A DNA stretch of 64,000 nt from Arthrobotrys musiformis. Lineage: Eukaryota; Ascomycota; Orbiliomycetes; Orbiliales; Orbiliaceae. Shown in pieces: positions 1 through 12,722 of the stretch. Every line of letters begins with the position of its first letter. Positions within the stretch are counted from its first letter, which is position 1. A program made the translations under genes and the position numbers. The notes below the pieces were generated by a model. It was given only the letters and a program-made list of their open reading frames with translations, did not search any database and had not been told where the DNA came from. Where the stretch lies: NCBI GenBank assembly GCA_036971715.1, contig JAVHJL010000006.1:2976001-3040000 (forward strand). Reading direction: 5' to 3'.

Positions 1-1228
1 GATGCCCAACCGAGCTAAGACTTACATTTTGCATACGCGAGTGCGATAGATCTGACTTACTAACCTACTATGTAGTAAACTAACAGCGCTCGACCGCCCG
101 TGAAACCGTACCCGTGCGTTATATTTCTACGCGGGTTTTCCGTAGCCTAGTGTGGCTTTTTGTGAGCTGAGGCCTTCCCTCCTGTCTAGGCTCGGCTGGA
201 CTGGGCTATTGATCAGTGCATATTCCAAGTTTGCGATTCGCCCCGCTTCCCCCTTCCTTGGCCAATGCGCATGTCTTTCCCTCCCATACCCCTTCCCGCG
301 GTTAAAATGCTAAGCTGTTGAGGGTCTAGTTTGGTGTTTCGTCTTCGACGGAAGACCCTTTTTCAAGGAGGAGGAAGGGAGAGGGGTTGGCCTAGCCCCC
401 CTTCGACCAACAGCCAAATATGCATATCGACGGGCCGAGAGTGAAAAAAATACCTGTCTTGAAAGCGGTACGGTAGAAGCCGGGGATGTGCAACTGGGTT
501 TGGGATACACTTGGAATTCAGCACACATGGAAGCCGGAAAACCCTGCAGTTTCCTCGCGCACCTTTCTTTTTTTCCTTTTCTTTCCTATTTTGTAAATTT
601 TATACGGAGTTCGATTCTGTATTTAGCAACGGAGTTTGTGACGATGTGAAATTGCCATTTCTTTGTTGTAAGGGCTCATTCGTCGGGGAATGGTAGAATC
701 TGGGTATTTGGATTTTCGTATTGCTAGCTTGCCTTGGATTCTGTTGAGCGATATATTTTGCCTGAGTATGCGGGGGCGCCGTAGACGTGAAATTGAATAT
801 CGCGATTTCTGCAGACTAGGGCGTGCTTGCATACATAGATTGGAGCTAGAGCGGTTTGGGGGATATCGAATGTTATTCGGGAGATACTTACACGTGTGCC
901 CGTATGTGTACGTCTGTGTGTGTAACAGTTGGATATTCTGGTTTTCAGAGCTAGCTTCTGAAAGTGGTTTAGATGCTAGGCGTTCGTCAGTGGGCTAACC
1001 TCATAGATTGGATATGCTTTGTGGAATAGATGGATGGATGGCGTGCGATAATTGAGTATTGATGAATTTCATGGATTCGCTGTCGGGGTATCAGTTCGCA
1101 CTGTGGATGTAGTATTGGGAATGAAGCTTCAGCCTGGGCTTCGGTTCTGGAAGATGCCGCCATAGTTCACCGGCTTTCGAATAGGAATATCAACCATCTT
1201 GATAGTCAGATAATAGCCTCGAAAAAAG

Positions 1229-1234
1229 TATAAA
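1229..1234 (+). promoter_or_regulatory. TATA box of the lectin gene
   Basis: A TATAAA hexamer is followed about 25-30 bases later by a pyrimidine-rich stretch and then a C/T/A-rich leader of about 190 bases up to the lectin start at 1457. Such a TATA plus CT-rich initiator arrangement is typical of strongly expressed fungal genes. The assignment as the core promoter is inference from spacing and position. Confidence 0.55.
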
Positions 1235-1456
1235 GAGGGTCGATATTCCCCCCTCAATCCTATCTTTCTTCTCCATCCTCATCAGCATCAAGCAAAGCAG
1301 CATCTAAACAGCCTTCTTCAAAAACCTATATATTCCACTACATTTTAGAAGTTTTCTCTACTTCAAACCAAAAACCAATCAAGTCAGCTACTTTCCACAT
1401 AATCTTTCCTTCTTTTCGAAGAATAATTCAACTAACAGAAGCCTCATCTCAATAGA

Positions 1457-1894
1457 ATGTCTTACGCCATCAAAGTCCGTGTCTACCAAACCAACGAGAA
1501 CGCCTACTTCCGCGTCGTCGAGAAGGGTGTCTGGCACTACGCCAACGGCGGTATCTGGACCGAACAAGACGATGCCCTCCTCCTCACCATCGGTGGCAGC
1601 GGTACCTCCGGTATCATTCGCCTCCAAACCGAACAAGGAAAGGAAGCCTTCTTCGTCGCCTTCGGTGTCCACAACTACAAGCCATGGCTCGACATCATCA
1701 CCGGTCTCGCCGATGATATCACCGGTGTCCGCGCCCTCCCAGAGTACTACAACAACACCAACCCAGAGCGTGTCAAGTCCCGTGAGGCCCAGCGCACCAG
1801 CCAGTCCATCCTCAACATTGACCACCGCACCATTGCTGCCCACTACAAGGTTGCTGAGGGCCACAACCTCGAGCTCAACATCGTCCTCGGTTAA
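1457..1894 (+). CDS. fungal fruit-body-type lectin (FB_lectin family)
   Basis: This is a single-exon protein of 145 aa, the usual length for the Agaricus bisporus / Xerocomus chrysenteron lectin family. Family hallmarks are visible: an N-terminal MSYAIKVRVYQTN strand, VEKGVWHYANGG (residues 21-32), the GGSGTSG turn (about 46-52), GVHNYKPW (about 70-77), a YYNN motif near 98 and a C-terminal AEGHNLELN. The family binds the T-antigen disaccharide (Gal-beta1,3-GalNAc) and GlcNAc, forms tetramers, and includes defence proteins active against nematodes and insects. There is no signal peptide, so the protein is cytosolic, as expected for the family. Codon use is C-ending and strongly biased, which suggests high expression; a TATA box and CT-rich leader lie upstream. 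The start is the only Met with the family N-terminus. The fold assignment is very secure; the in vivo target is unknown. Confidence 0.95.
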   Translation: MSYAIKVRVYQTNENAYFRVVEKGVWHYANGGIWTEQDDALLLTIGGSGTSGIIRLQTEQGKEAFFVAFGVHNYKPWLDIITGLADDITGVRALPEYYNNTNPERVKSREAQRTSQSILNIDHRTIAAHYKVAEGHNLELNIVLG

Positions 1895-2442
1895 ATATCT
1901 TAGCTAGCTTTATTTACAATCACCAGCTTTGCTAGATGCCTGATGAAACGGAGGGGGTTGTATTAGGGAGGGAGTTTTTTCGGGGGGTCCATTGAACGAG
2001 CAGGAAATTTTGGAAACAAAAGGATCTTACTTTTTAGATAGCCCACCTTTTTTTAGTTCTCTTTCTGTTGTTTCCCTTTCTATTTCTTTTCTATCAGCCT
2101 GTCGGAGAAATCTCATTTGTCAGATAGGAGTAACCTAGGTTTTTTGAAATTAAAAAAATTCACCCAGAAAAAAACAATCTTCCAAGATTTTTGATATATC
2201 CGTGATGTAGAATCGAAGTGACTTTGAGGCAGGGAGAATAAAAAGTGCGTTGAGTACACAAAATACAACATTTCTGCTTCCCAGCAGTATTTCTTGGCGT
2301 GTATTACGTAATCTTCCACACCTTCGCGCTAAAAGCCCAATCGCCTTTTGGTGTCTGGCGACCTCGCAAATGCGTGATAGTTATCACATCCACCACAAAG
2401 AAACCCGAAACGATTGGTTTTCCCCATCATACTGTCTTTATA
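1895..2442. other. intergenic: lectin 3' region and THOC7 promoter
   Basis: About 550 bases of T-rich sequence following the lectin stop, then the upstream region of THOC7. Short frames here have no family resemblance. I see nothing further. Confidence 0.6.
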
Positions 2443-3802
2443 ATGGCTCTAGTACCGCAAACACCCCTCTTCGATGAGAGGAGGGAGTTCGACGAAGGTT
2501 GGCTTCCCCCCCCACCCCCCTGTGATAGTGTCTATAACTAACCCGAACAACTTGGTCCACATAGAGGCACTCATAAAATCTCGCCTGATAACCCTCGAAG
2601 TCAAGACCCTATCCCGCGTACAAAGACGCTGTAACGCCGTCATCACTGCCGAAAATACAATCAATGACTCCCTCAAATCCGCCAAAGATGACGCGAACGT
2701 GGAGATGACAGACGCACCGCCTGCCAACGGTGGCGGTGGTACGGTACAATCCGATGCCACGGGAACAAAGCCGGGGTTGACGCATGAAGATAAAGTTGGG
2801 GCGGCGGCAGAGAAGCTGGCGGAGGAGATATTATTGGATTTTGCGCCGTTGGAGGAGGCTCTGATGAGGTTGCAGTTACTTACGGCTGCGAATCGGAAGG
2901 AGGTGGCGAGGTACGAGCAGAAGAAGATGCAGATAGGTCAGTTGTTTTTCCTGCCTCGTCTGGTATAAATTTTGGGGGTTTTTACTGACATGAGACTCGT
3001 CGGTAATGTAGAGCAAGCATCCCAAAAGGCTCGAAATGAAATGGTGGAACTCAATGCATCCCTCACCGAAGCCCAGCAGCTTAAGCAACATAAACTCGAA
3101 TACGACGTTATCGCAACAGAAATCACAAGCTCGCCGAACAGCCAGAAGACACGACAGGCGCAGTACGATAGTATCAACCGATTGAACGCTGAAATCGACG
3201 CGTTAGAGCGGGAGAGGGCGGACTATGGGAAAGTTTGGGCGGCGAGGAGGGCTCAGTTCGGTGCGATTGTGGAGGCTTTGATGGGGATGCAGGCGCAAAT
3301 CCAGGAGGATAAAGAGGAACAGGAGAGGAGAGAGGGGTTGGATGAGGATGAGGAGGATGGAGAGAAGTCTGCCGAGGGTGGTGATGGGAAAGAAACAAAG
3401 ACTGAAGAGAATGCATCATCGCAAAATCCTGGTCAGCCTGGTGGCGCTGGCGCAGAAGGGAAGGGACCGGAAACGGGGACAAAGGAGGAAGGAGATGTAG
3501 TGATGGAAGATACTCAACCAGAGGAGGGAGAGCATATAAGCACAAGGGACCAGTCACATGCGACATCACCACGGGTTGAAGATGATGGTGAGATAGAGGA
3601 GGGCGAGGAGCTAGAAGAAGGCGAGGAAGTCGGCGATGAGGGGTCAGTGGCGCCGACTCCGGCGGCCCATGACGTTTCGTTCGAAGAAATGGAAACCGAT
3701 GACCGGCCCCCCGATCATGACGATGATGAGATGGAAGATGAGGGCGCCATCGAGGAGCACCATGTCAACAACTCCCAGGAGCCCAGATCCCAGAATGCTT
3801 GA
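2443..3802 (+). CDS. THOC7: THO complex subunit 7
   Basis: Three exons: 2443-2497, 2565-2936 and 3012-3802, giving about 405 aa. Exon 1 begins MALVPQTPLFDERREF; exon 2 carries the helical segment EALIKSRLITLEVKTLSR; exon 3 has the conserved Thoc7 coiled coil with LEYDVIATEI and a heptad-rich stretch to about residue 255. The THO complex couples RNA polymerase II transcription to mRNA export and suppresses R-loops in the nucleus. The C-terminal 140 residues are a very acidic, low-complexity tail (Glu/Asp/Gly) that animal Thoc7 (about 200 aa) lacks; such tails are common in fungal versions. Intron 1 starts with a long run of C and has an ATAG acceptor; both introns split a GAG codon after its first base. 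The splice model is supported by frame continuity across both junctions. Confidence 0.85.
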
Positions 3803-4221
3803 AAGACATGATTTTCGGTGATTAGTGGTCATCGGATCTCTGTGCTCCGAGCAATGTATTATTAGTATTATAAACCCCACCCGGCTTCGTCTTCATATCC
3901 GTCAACTGGAGTTATATAGGCTATCGATATATCATATTTTATCCCAGCGAGTTCTATTATCGGCTTCAATATCATCACTATTGATCTGATGGTTTAAAAG
4001 ATAACATATGATCTCGAGATCTCTTTGTAAACATGAATTGTCATTAATATCGACACACTAATATTGGAAGTATTCCCAATCGATCCCTATACTATAGTAC
4101 TCTACAAAAACGAACAAATTTAAACACCTTGCTTGAATAACGCCAAAATGTACCTTCCAGGCTACCTGTATGCTCCACCTCGGGTATATAAACGAATGAA
4201 TACATCATTACTCTTTCAAAC
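3803..4221. other. convergent intergenic region
   Basis: AT-rich 420 bases between two converging genes, presumably both 3' untranslated regions. It contains a short GATCTCGAGATC palindrome near 4010. No gene seen. Confidence 0.6.
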
Positions 4222-5751
4222 CTAACTAGCGTTCCATCCCTCATCACTTATCGCACTCAACCTCCTCATCAAGTAATCCCTCCCCAGGTCCCCCCAGTTA
4301 GCCCCAGTGCTCGCATCCTCCTTCAACGACTGCTCATTCCTCAATATAGCCTCCACAGCGCCCCCAGCACCCGAAGCACGCAATACCTCCGCGATACTCG
4401 CATGGACATTGCATAACCTCGGTTTAGGCACCGGGATTTGTGCGAACACATCACAGCTTCCAAAGTGTAATACATCCCCGTCTTCATGTTGAATCGATCC
4501 CGGGAGTTGTGTTTTTGTGAGTAGTCGGATGCGATAGACGTATCTACACCTATCTTCATCCTGGCTACCGTCGATGTTGATACTAACGTCATGACGGGAA
4601 AATCCGGGACTGGGAGTTGAATCCCACGGTTCGGCTTCGATACACCATTTCAGATTTCGGAATGAAAGGTATAATTGCGGGGTTAGGATTATTCCATTGG
4701 AGGGGTTATTAACCACGTCTACATCCTCCATCATTACGTCCTCCGCCACATCTACGCCGCAGAATTTCTGCATGTAGTATTTTAATTTAGCGTTGGCGGA
4801 GTATTGGTTCCCCCAGATCCAGCCGGTTGTTCCGACTGAGATTGTCCCCGGGAAGTTGGAGGTCCCGCCTAGACTTGACCGACTGGTCGAGGCGAAGAAG
4901 TAGGGGATTATATGCGTGGGGACGACGTAGTCCTCTTGAACGTCTTCTTGACGTTCGATGTCGTTTGTGAGGATGCCTTCCGGTCTGTTGTAGTTCCACA
5001 CCCCGCCGATGATGGTGCGGTGGCCATCACGTGTGAGGAGGAGGGATTTAAATGCATTTTGAATCTGAGTTGATGTTTCTGGGGAGGATGGGGGAGGGGG
5101 TTGGAGGGTCATGAAGGGGATTATGAGGTTGTCGAGGTATGATTTTGAGAAGGAGTGGAGTGAGGATCTGAAGGCGTGGCAGTTGGAGAGGATGTGGGAT
5201 ATATGTCCCCATGTGTGATTTTGGGTTGGTGTTAGGATTATATCCAACCCCAGCGGCCCGTGGGGGTTGTAAAGCGGGCTTGTTGTGGATGATACCAGAT
5301 CATCCAGGATTTGTAGGGTACTTTCGGTCCTCCGCAAAAGATCCCAAAGGTGGTTTGCGATAGCATCAGGATCGTAAGCGTAGGTTAGGAGACTGTGGGT
5401 CAGGTGGATTGTGGAGATTTCTTGCAGTGATAGATTTATGACCTCGAATTCTCCAAGGTCGAGGGGTGGGTAGGGGAGTTCGTGATGCTGGGGCAGTTTT
5501 TGGTACTCCTTTGGGTCGTTTCCGAGCTCGAAGCCTCCGATTATGGCGGTTATGCCGCGGAGAGCTAGGATGAGGGGGGCGGACGCCGACGAGGTGGCGA
5601 AGATTTGGGTATTCATGATGGTCTTCCGGGCTCTAGATATGAGACCAATTCTCGAATTCAGAAGATGTGACCTTGGAGGTTGAGAACCCCAGGGGAGTTC
5701 AAGAAGGTAGAGTGGGATCGACACGGCACGAGGTGGTGATGAGCATCGCAA
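4222..5751 (-). CDS. unrecognised protein, single exon
   Basis: An uninterrupted frame of 509 codons. The upstream 45 residues are less convincing than the rest, and a second Met at 5616 (protein of 464 aa starting MNTQIFATSS) is the more likely start. I do not recognise the family. Visible features: a hydrophobic N-terminal segment with LILALRGITAIIGG, a helical middle with many Leu and Ile, a proline/serine linker (about residues 215-225 of the long form), an acidic VAEDVMMEDVDVV stretch, and a C-terminal region with scattered Trp and Cys. There is no clear signal peptide or transmembrane helix, and no catalytic motif I can name. A frame this long with fungal codon use (C-ending codons in many positions) argues that it is a real gene. 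Confidence 0.6.
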   Translation of the reverse strand: MRCSSPPRAVSIPLYLLELPWGSQPPRSHLLNSRIGLISRARKTIMNTQIFATSSASAPLILALRGITAIIGGFELGNDPKEYQKLPQHHELPYPPLDLGEFEVINLSLQEISTIHLTHSLLTYAYDPDAIANHLWDLLRRTESTLQILDDLVSSTTSPLYNPHGPLGLDIILTPTQNHTWGHISHILSNCHAFRSSLHSFSKSYLDNLIIPFMTLQPPPPSSPETSTQIQNAFKSLLLTRDGHRTIIGGVWNYNRPEGILTNDIERQEDVQEDYVVPTHIIPYFFASTSRSSLGGTSNFPGTISVGTTGWIWGNQYSANAKLKYYMQKFCGVDVAEDVMMEDVDVVNNPSNGIILTPQLYLSFRNLKWCIEAEPWDSTPSPGFSRHDVSINIDGSQDEDRCRYVYRIRLLTKTQLPGSIQHEDGDVLHFGSCDVFAQIPVPKPRLCNVHASIAEVLRASGAGGAVEAILRNEQSLKEDASTGANWGDLGRDYLMRRLSAISDEGWNAS

Positions 5752-8700
5752 TTACTTGATAGATGGATAGTTCTATTCTTCTTTTTTTATTCTTCCTTGA
5801 ATAACGTTCCAAGAATTGGATTCTTATATCCATACTAGTATACTACAGGGACGATATACACGCATACCAGTGCACCGACCCGGAGAGTCTCGTGCGCATA
5901 CACCTTCAGTGTAATTTTTCGCTTACGATAACGACGGAAAGCAAAGTTTCTCGTCTAAACGCTTGCGACTGTGTTCATGATACTTTCACGGCCGGAATTG
6001 GGTTATACTTTCGTGGTGGATATGGTGTACGATGTATATCATTGGTGCGGAAGAGCGTTTTAAAGTTCGAACGAAAGTCAGACAAAATCTAAAAACCTCT
6101 AAACAATTCTCTAAATACTCCAACCTATACAGCATTGACTGAGAGTCGTGAGAGGAAAACAGGATTTTAACGTTTTTTTATATTTAAAAGACATTCCACA
6201 TCTTCGAGTTGAGCGTTCGAGGTTTCGCACGATAGAAAGAAGGTTATGCTTGTCTATATAACTATGGCGATATGAAACAGTATACCGTCATTCAAGAAGT
6301 TTATTATATATAACAGCAATTGGCACCGCGAAATCGGAATTATATTCCGTCGACAGAGTATCGGTATTTCTAAGCAGTGGTAACCAACTCTCCGGCATCG
6401 CAAGCCATCGAATGAAGAGAACATCGAATCTCAACCGTGTTGGCCTTGTTGCAATTTTCTCGCAGTGTTGCGCAAAGCAAAACGCCATTCTCGAGGCAAA
6501 ACATGCCGAACGCGAAAACTCCAAAAATATATCAACAATCAATTTCAAAAAAAAAAAAAAGTGTCTCGCGAGTGAGATCGGTAGGGCACAAGGCCGTCGG
6601 TTATTCCCGGTGTCAAATTCGGTGACGCCGGGGTGGGGAATCGTGTGAGATTAATCTTAAGTTCTGAACCTATCATACAAACCGAACAAGCCCGTGGAGG
6701 GTGATTTCCAGACGTGTTCTACATTCAGATCCTGTCAATATTGATCAATGACACGACCCCACCAGTGAACCTCCCCGCATCAATTATCAACATTTGCATA
6801 CGATTGTGTATGCAAAACCCTTGTCGACGTGCAGTACCGAGCTGAAAAAGAACGCAATATCTGCAAGCGCGGGGAAGTAAATTTATGCAGACGCTGAGGC
6901 TGCGTTCGATTCGTTCGCTCTTCGGTGATATCACAAGGGATTTTGCAGGAACGGCGAGTAAGCTTGCAGGGCTGGCCCTGTGGGTCTGTGCCGGCCTACC
7001 TAATCGATTGGAGTTTCTTGATACGAGAAATATAAGAAAACAATTGAAAAAAAATACAATCTTGATTGTAAGGAAAAATCACTCGTTAGTTACATCACGG
7101 ACTCACATTTTTTGTGGAAATACTAGCTAGAGAACCTTGCATGCGGATGTCCCCTCAGAATCTAGAATCCGTGATACACCGTATTTTAAGATCGTCGGTT
7201 TAGTCTGTGAGCTCGGACTTTCTGATTGTGTGAATTTTGCGTCATCCTTTTCTATTTAGAATTGGTGGTTTTGATGGTGACCTAATCGGGATCCATGGAT
7301 CCAAACTTCTCCGACTTGAAGAATTTAAAGAAGCTAGGGGTGTATTATAGTGTCGTCATCTTATCTTGTTTTTCTGTGCAAAAGATCTTAAGATTGATTT
7401 CCTATCCCTTGGATAGACACAAATCTAATTAATATAGTCTATATAGATTGGTTTTTTTTGGTCCCGAGGAATCTTCTTTCCTTTGGAATTCTGCACCGCG
7501 TCCCGATGCCGACGACTAGTTAGACTAGCGAAGGTTCAACTGGCGAACTTCGTTTCGTTGACAGGAGGTCTCAAGATATCAAAACTTAATTATGACTCTC
7601 CCACACTTTTGCACCCCCTCTCATTTATGCCCCACGTGCGAATGTCATTCAAGAGATGGTTGCGAGTAGTATGCTAAGCGTAGTTTCTACTCCGATCTTG
7701 ATCATCGGACCAGATTCCAGTCTTGCAGATGGAAGAGACATCTCTAGATGCATGCATAAAATCTCAAGACGAAAGTAGTCTAGCTATACCTCTCAAAAAA
7801 ACAATATTAAACACTGAAGCCTAGTTTTAATCACAAAGAAAGTAAGAAATGATTCTATCGAACAATAACATGGGAAAGAAAATATACAAACTACCAAAAT
7901 CATAGCAAACGTATACAGACTTCCGTACATGGACCTCGAATAATAATATTATTATTTCTCGTTCGGACGAACGCATGAGGTTTCTCGATAATACTAGACG
8001 AAAGTGGGTTTAGACATCTACATATCGTCCCCGATTCAAGAGGTCAACTCCGAATAGCGACGGAATCTCGATTCGAGTTCGCGAATTCGGTTATTATGCA
8101 TGCATGCAAGCATATACGCCGTAACAGGTCTCCAAAGCAAAACATCAGATAGAGTTAAACTATATGTAAGCCAAAAAAGCCCAATTTGAGGCTCTTGGTG
8201 TTTACTTTTCTTTCGGGATGGATGATATAAGCAACCACTTTTTTGGATACTAGTGCTACTGCCGCCGTGGATGCATCCGCGGATCCGCCGTACATATACA
8301 TAACATATGGAGCTTTTTCAAGCTTTTTGGCCAGGTAAACTCCACGTCTCCGCGAACCATCGCGAAACAAACCGCGCCCGTTGGGTCTAACTGCAATGCA
8401 AAGGCACGATCCCGATAACCGTGTCTTCGGATGGTTTATCCGATTGACTTTTGTTGTTATTTTTGGGAGTCCGGGGGCAAAAAGGTCTCGAACGGTTGAA
8501 TATATTCTAGGGCTCGCGCTTGAAAGGAAATAGATCTTGAAGAATAGACTATCGCAATGAAGTAACCAATGGTTTACCTGACAATTGTTTGTGATAGCGT
8601 GAGTAATTTTGTCAAAGAGAGAGAAAATTAACATTTTGTATGCAATTTCCGTAAGCACTTGGAATGAAAAACAACCCAAATTCGAATTTCAATATTACCA

Positions 8701-9627
8701 GTCGTGACGAGTTGGAAAAATAACGAAGCCTAAAGGATCTGAAAAATAACATTAATTTCTATTGTTAGATACTTCTTTTAGCATCTTAATAGTAAAATTA
8801 GGGATAATGTAATTGTTTTGCTGGCGGCTCTTATTGGTGTTATGGTTTTTTGTGGCTGGTTAGTTCGCTTTAGAATTCGCCGCCGACTCGTGAATGTGAT
8901 AACATTTCGAATGCGTTGGCTGTTGCAATAGTTCTGGGAGTTCCAGAATTCTGGAGATTCCGAAGAACAATACTAAGCACTAACTAGGCTGATATAAGGA
9001 TGTTATGGACTTGTTGGAACGCTAACCTCTTCTTCTGTTGTTTAGAGCCGGGTAATTAATGGTTGTCAATATGATACTATGCAGTGGTCAATAAGTTCTT
9101 GATTCATATCAGAAAAATCACCTATTCTCGACGTCGCTAAGTAATATCAATAATTGATACGTAGCGTTGGTTTGAGGCAGAGCGCAGATCTAGATTATTA
9201 GTAATTGGCTTTCATTCCTGGGTCCCATGCATGTCCTTGTGCATAGTCACACACTACTTTGTTTGTAGTACTCTGTAATGCAATGAAAACGTGATGTTGA
9301 AAGAGTTCCTCGAAAGAAGGCTTCTCGGGACTAGGATCAATAAGGAAACTGCTGTTGGATAGGAACAGAACCATATTCAAATTGTTCCGAACATTCCTGA
9401 CGGTGACTTTTCCTCTCGCCTCCAGAGGTGTTTTCGATAGAGTACCGAAAGTATGCAAGCGACGACTCCGTTAGTGTATGGAGATTTTTTCTTCCCGTTG
9501 AGGGGGTTTTATGATACACTGCTGAGGCCGATATCGTCGAGGTTGACATGCGACAATCGACCTCCTTGATGAGAAATAGTGGCTGATAGTGTTCCATGTG
9601 GGTTTAGGCTGAAGGCCGGACTGGACC

Positions 9628-9628
<1 letters not shown>

Positions 9629-9660
<32 letters not shown>
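9629..9660 (+). repeat. poly(A) tract, 32 bases
   Basis: A run of exactly 32 A residues on the plus strand within the gene-free stretch. It may be a retroposon tail remnant, a nucleosome-excluding tract or a sequencing/assembly artefact in length. No retroposon body is recognisable immediately upstream. Confidence 0.9.
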
Positions 9661-9662
<2 letters not shown>

Positions 9663-12600
9663 CGAAGAAGAGCGTGCACATTCCACATGTCCTCTTTCCC
9701 TTTGCCCATACAGTCTTGGTCCTGCGTGTGTGTTACTGTGTGGTAAGTATTTGGTAAGTATGGCAAGACAACAGAGGTCTCCACTTCCCGATGTCTCGTT
9801 GGCTGGTGTGGTTGTGAGGCGGATGTTTTGGTCGTTGTGTTTTGGATACCGGCTCGGATAACCCCACATTGGGGCCGTGCGCCTGCATGGAGGGGCTCGC
9901 ATGGTAAACAATAGGACCCCCCGGCCCATGGCAACGACCAAAACAACACGTCTTCCCACGGCTGGACCCCACGCTTGCATATGCATGTTTGTGCTGCTGG
10001 GCATGAGGAAGGATATGAACCCGAGTCGCATTCGCGATACGAAGAGTTTGGTATCATGAGATTTTTGGGGGACAGCTTCTCTGAACGGTAGGATAGGCGA
10101 CCAAACAAGCGCCTGTCATGCAGGTCGTAATTTCAATTTCTTTCTTGTGTAAACTTTCGTGCTTGCCCATCGGTTAAACTTCTGGAATGAAGCCCTCGTT
10201 TTTTCTCTTGTGTGGGTGTAAGATTCTCTTCCGTGATGCTAAAATTGGGGATCAACGTCCAAGTCATTATCTTTTTTCCCTCTTGACATGGGGGCCTTAG
10301 TGGACAGTCGCCGGAGATAGGAAAGCCACAGACCCTCACACACACACACACGCACGAAAAAAAAAAAAAACAGCCATGGGCAGAGTTTTTCTTGTCTTTC
10401 TCATTGTAGCGGCCTGGTTGAGCTGAGTTCTTCGGGTTCTGAGACTCGAACTCAGGGAGTGGATGCAAGGGAGATGCCGGTGTCGTCAGACTTTGGGGTT
10501 CACAGCGAATCAAAAAACGACGGATCGGAGTCCCCAACAAGCAACCTGCTGTTGTGGGTCGAATTGGCACGGGTTCCTGTGATCATTCTTGCAGTGTAAA
10601 GCCGAAGAATAAGAATAAAGAAGAATAAGAAGCGATTTTACGCGGAGCCTAAAACCCCTGCTAGCTGGCGTCCTTTTTGGGTTCAAGCAAGAGATTCCTT
10701 TTCTTTCGTTTGCCTTGTTGTAAGATGCTTGTCACAATGGTCTAATTTCGCTTTCTTTTTGGTTAGTTTTGTTAGTTTTGTTAGGCCCTTTAGTAAGTAA
10801 GTTTAATGAATGCAAATGGCAGTTCGGATGGCATACGGGGGGCTAATTGGCGGTGGTGGATGTGGTGGTGGTTTGCTGTCAAAATGTTAAGAGAAAGCTC
10901 TAGTTATGCAAGACATTGGTATGCAAATTTCAAGATGCATCGACGGGACGACGGTTGACAGTCCAGTCTAATTCACTGTCGCTGTCGCTGTCAATCGACA
11001 TAACGTGTAATTAATTACGGGTGGACCCGGATACCACTTCGAGACTTCCATACGCCATACCGACTGGCACAGCGGCGGCAATGGACCATAATATCCTGTG
11101 CCTTCCGAGCGCATTTGTGTGAAGCCGTACCTGAATGTGATTTCCCACCGACCAGGCCTGAGAACTAGTTACTAGTCAGCGAGAGAGGATTTTACCCGTT
11201 TGATTGGGGTTTTCTTTTGTTTGGCAGCGGTTGGGTCTGGTTTCTATGGTTATCGCGACCAGATGCCGGAAATAGCTTAGGCAAGGGATTTTAGTGAGGA
11301 CTCTCTCGTGGGGAGTTCTTCCCGCTGGGATTTTTTTTTTATTTATTATTATTATTTTCGTTCCCATTGCTGTGGGTATTTCCGTGGTGTCGTTTCATAC
11401 ATAGTATGTCGACATGGACATTCAGGACGTATTGGTATAGTTTCAACCAGCGACCTGAAATTGCTGTCTGTGAAATGTCAGCACATATGTACCATACATG
11501 TAGAATACAATTCGATACGCGAAAAGACCGGACGAATTTCCAGCGTGTATTCACCATAACATGACCAGCGAACGGCTCACGGTTGCTGAAGTCGGGAATC
11601 TGACATTGATACTAAAACAAATGCATGGGTCTCTCTTCTTTTTTTTTCTTTTCGGGGGGGAAGAATTCGGGCGAGTGTATGCATGACTTTGCTTTTGTTG
11701 CGCGGGACGAGAGTTCGTTCTGCAGTTAGTGTTCGTTCGTGTTATCATCGAGCTGCCCTCGTTCTGATATGTCCCCTGTCCACCGGCACCGCTAAAAGTC
11801 TCTTTGCATCACCGCGCATAACAACCAGAAGGAAGATGCGGTTTTGGCTGTTTGGTTTAAAAGGTGTCGGTCGGTGGCCATGGGGTTGATGCAGTTGAGA
11901 CCCCGTTGCTGTTACGCTGACCCAGACCGACCAGAGTAAGAAGTCTGTTACGCCGTCGCCCATAGCAACAGCAAGTAGGCTGCCGGTCACCATCTCCATC
12001 ACCATTTCCATTTCCAGCAATCATCCTCACCCTTCTCACACCTCATAATTAATTATCGTGGGTCGTCTCCATAGTGAGAGAGTGGGAGAGCCTTCAACCT
12101 CATCTCGCCTCCCTTAATATTTCTTAGCTGGTACACCAACTGGGGAGTGTGCTAGTCGGTAACTACCAGGAAATTGCTGAGAGACAGCGCCGAGAAAGGA
12201 AAAGGACGCTTAACCTGGCCTGCGCTCTGATCCGATCTGATCAAACATCACGACGGCTTCGCTGCTGCTTTTTCCAATTAGGAAATCAGACCAGGCCGAA
12301 ACCTTAGCAACCGGCTCCTAGCCCTGTAGCGACAACTTTCTGCCCTGATTGGCCTGACATCTTCTTTCTTTCTGGTCGGCCAACCTCAAAACCAGCGGGA
12401 CATCCTCACATCCTCAACCTCACTTCAACCTCATCAACCTTCTCTCCTTCACCTTCTTCTTCTTCTCTTTCTCGCCCGTCACGTCCTTACTAACCTTACA
12501 GCTTTATACTTACATTCCCTTGGTGGTCATTCATCATCATCACCATCTTCCTCTTCTTCTTTCCGACGTGGATTGGACTGAATTGGACACCGACCTTCCC

Positions 12601-12685
12601 TTCGAAAGCAAGAGATTGGAATACGCAATTGATATCATCATTATCATAATCATCACCACTGGTTTTGGATTCAATTCTCGTAGAC

Positions 12686-12722
12686 AAAGAAAGAAAGAAA
12701 GAAAGAAAGAGAGAAAGAGAGA
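12686..12722 (+). repeat. GAAA microsatellite in CDC25 leader
   Basis: Tandem GAAA units grading into GAGA units, about 150 bases before the CDC25 start codon and therefore probably in its 5' untranslated leader or proximal promoter. Confidence 0.85.

Noticed and set aside
8155..8679. 174-codon minus-strand frame in the gene-free stretch
   Set aside because: No domain, no biased codon use, no splice partner; consistent with a chance frame.
10430..10530. Possible tRNA on the minus strand (GAGTTCGAGTC word)
   Set aside because: No A box at the right distance and no acceptor stem; the word is probably chance.
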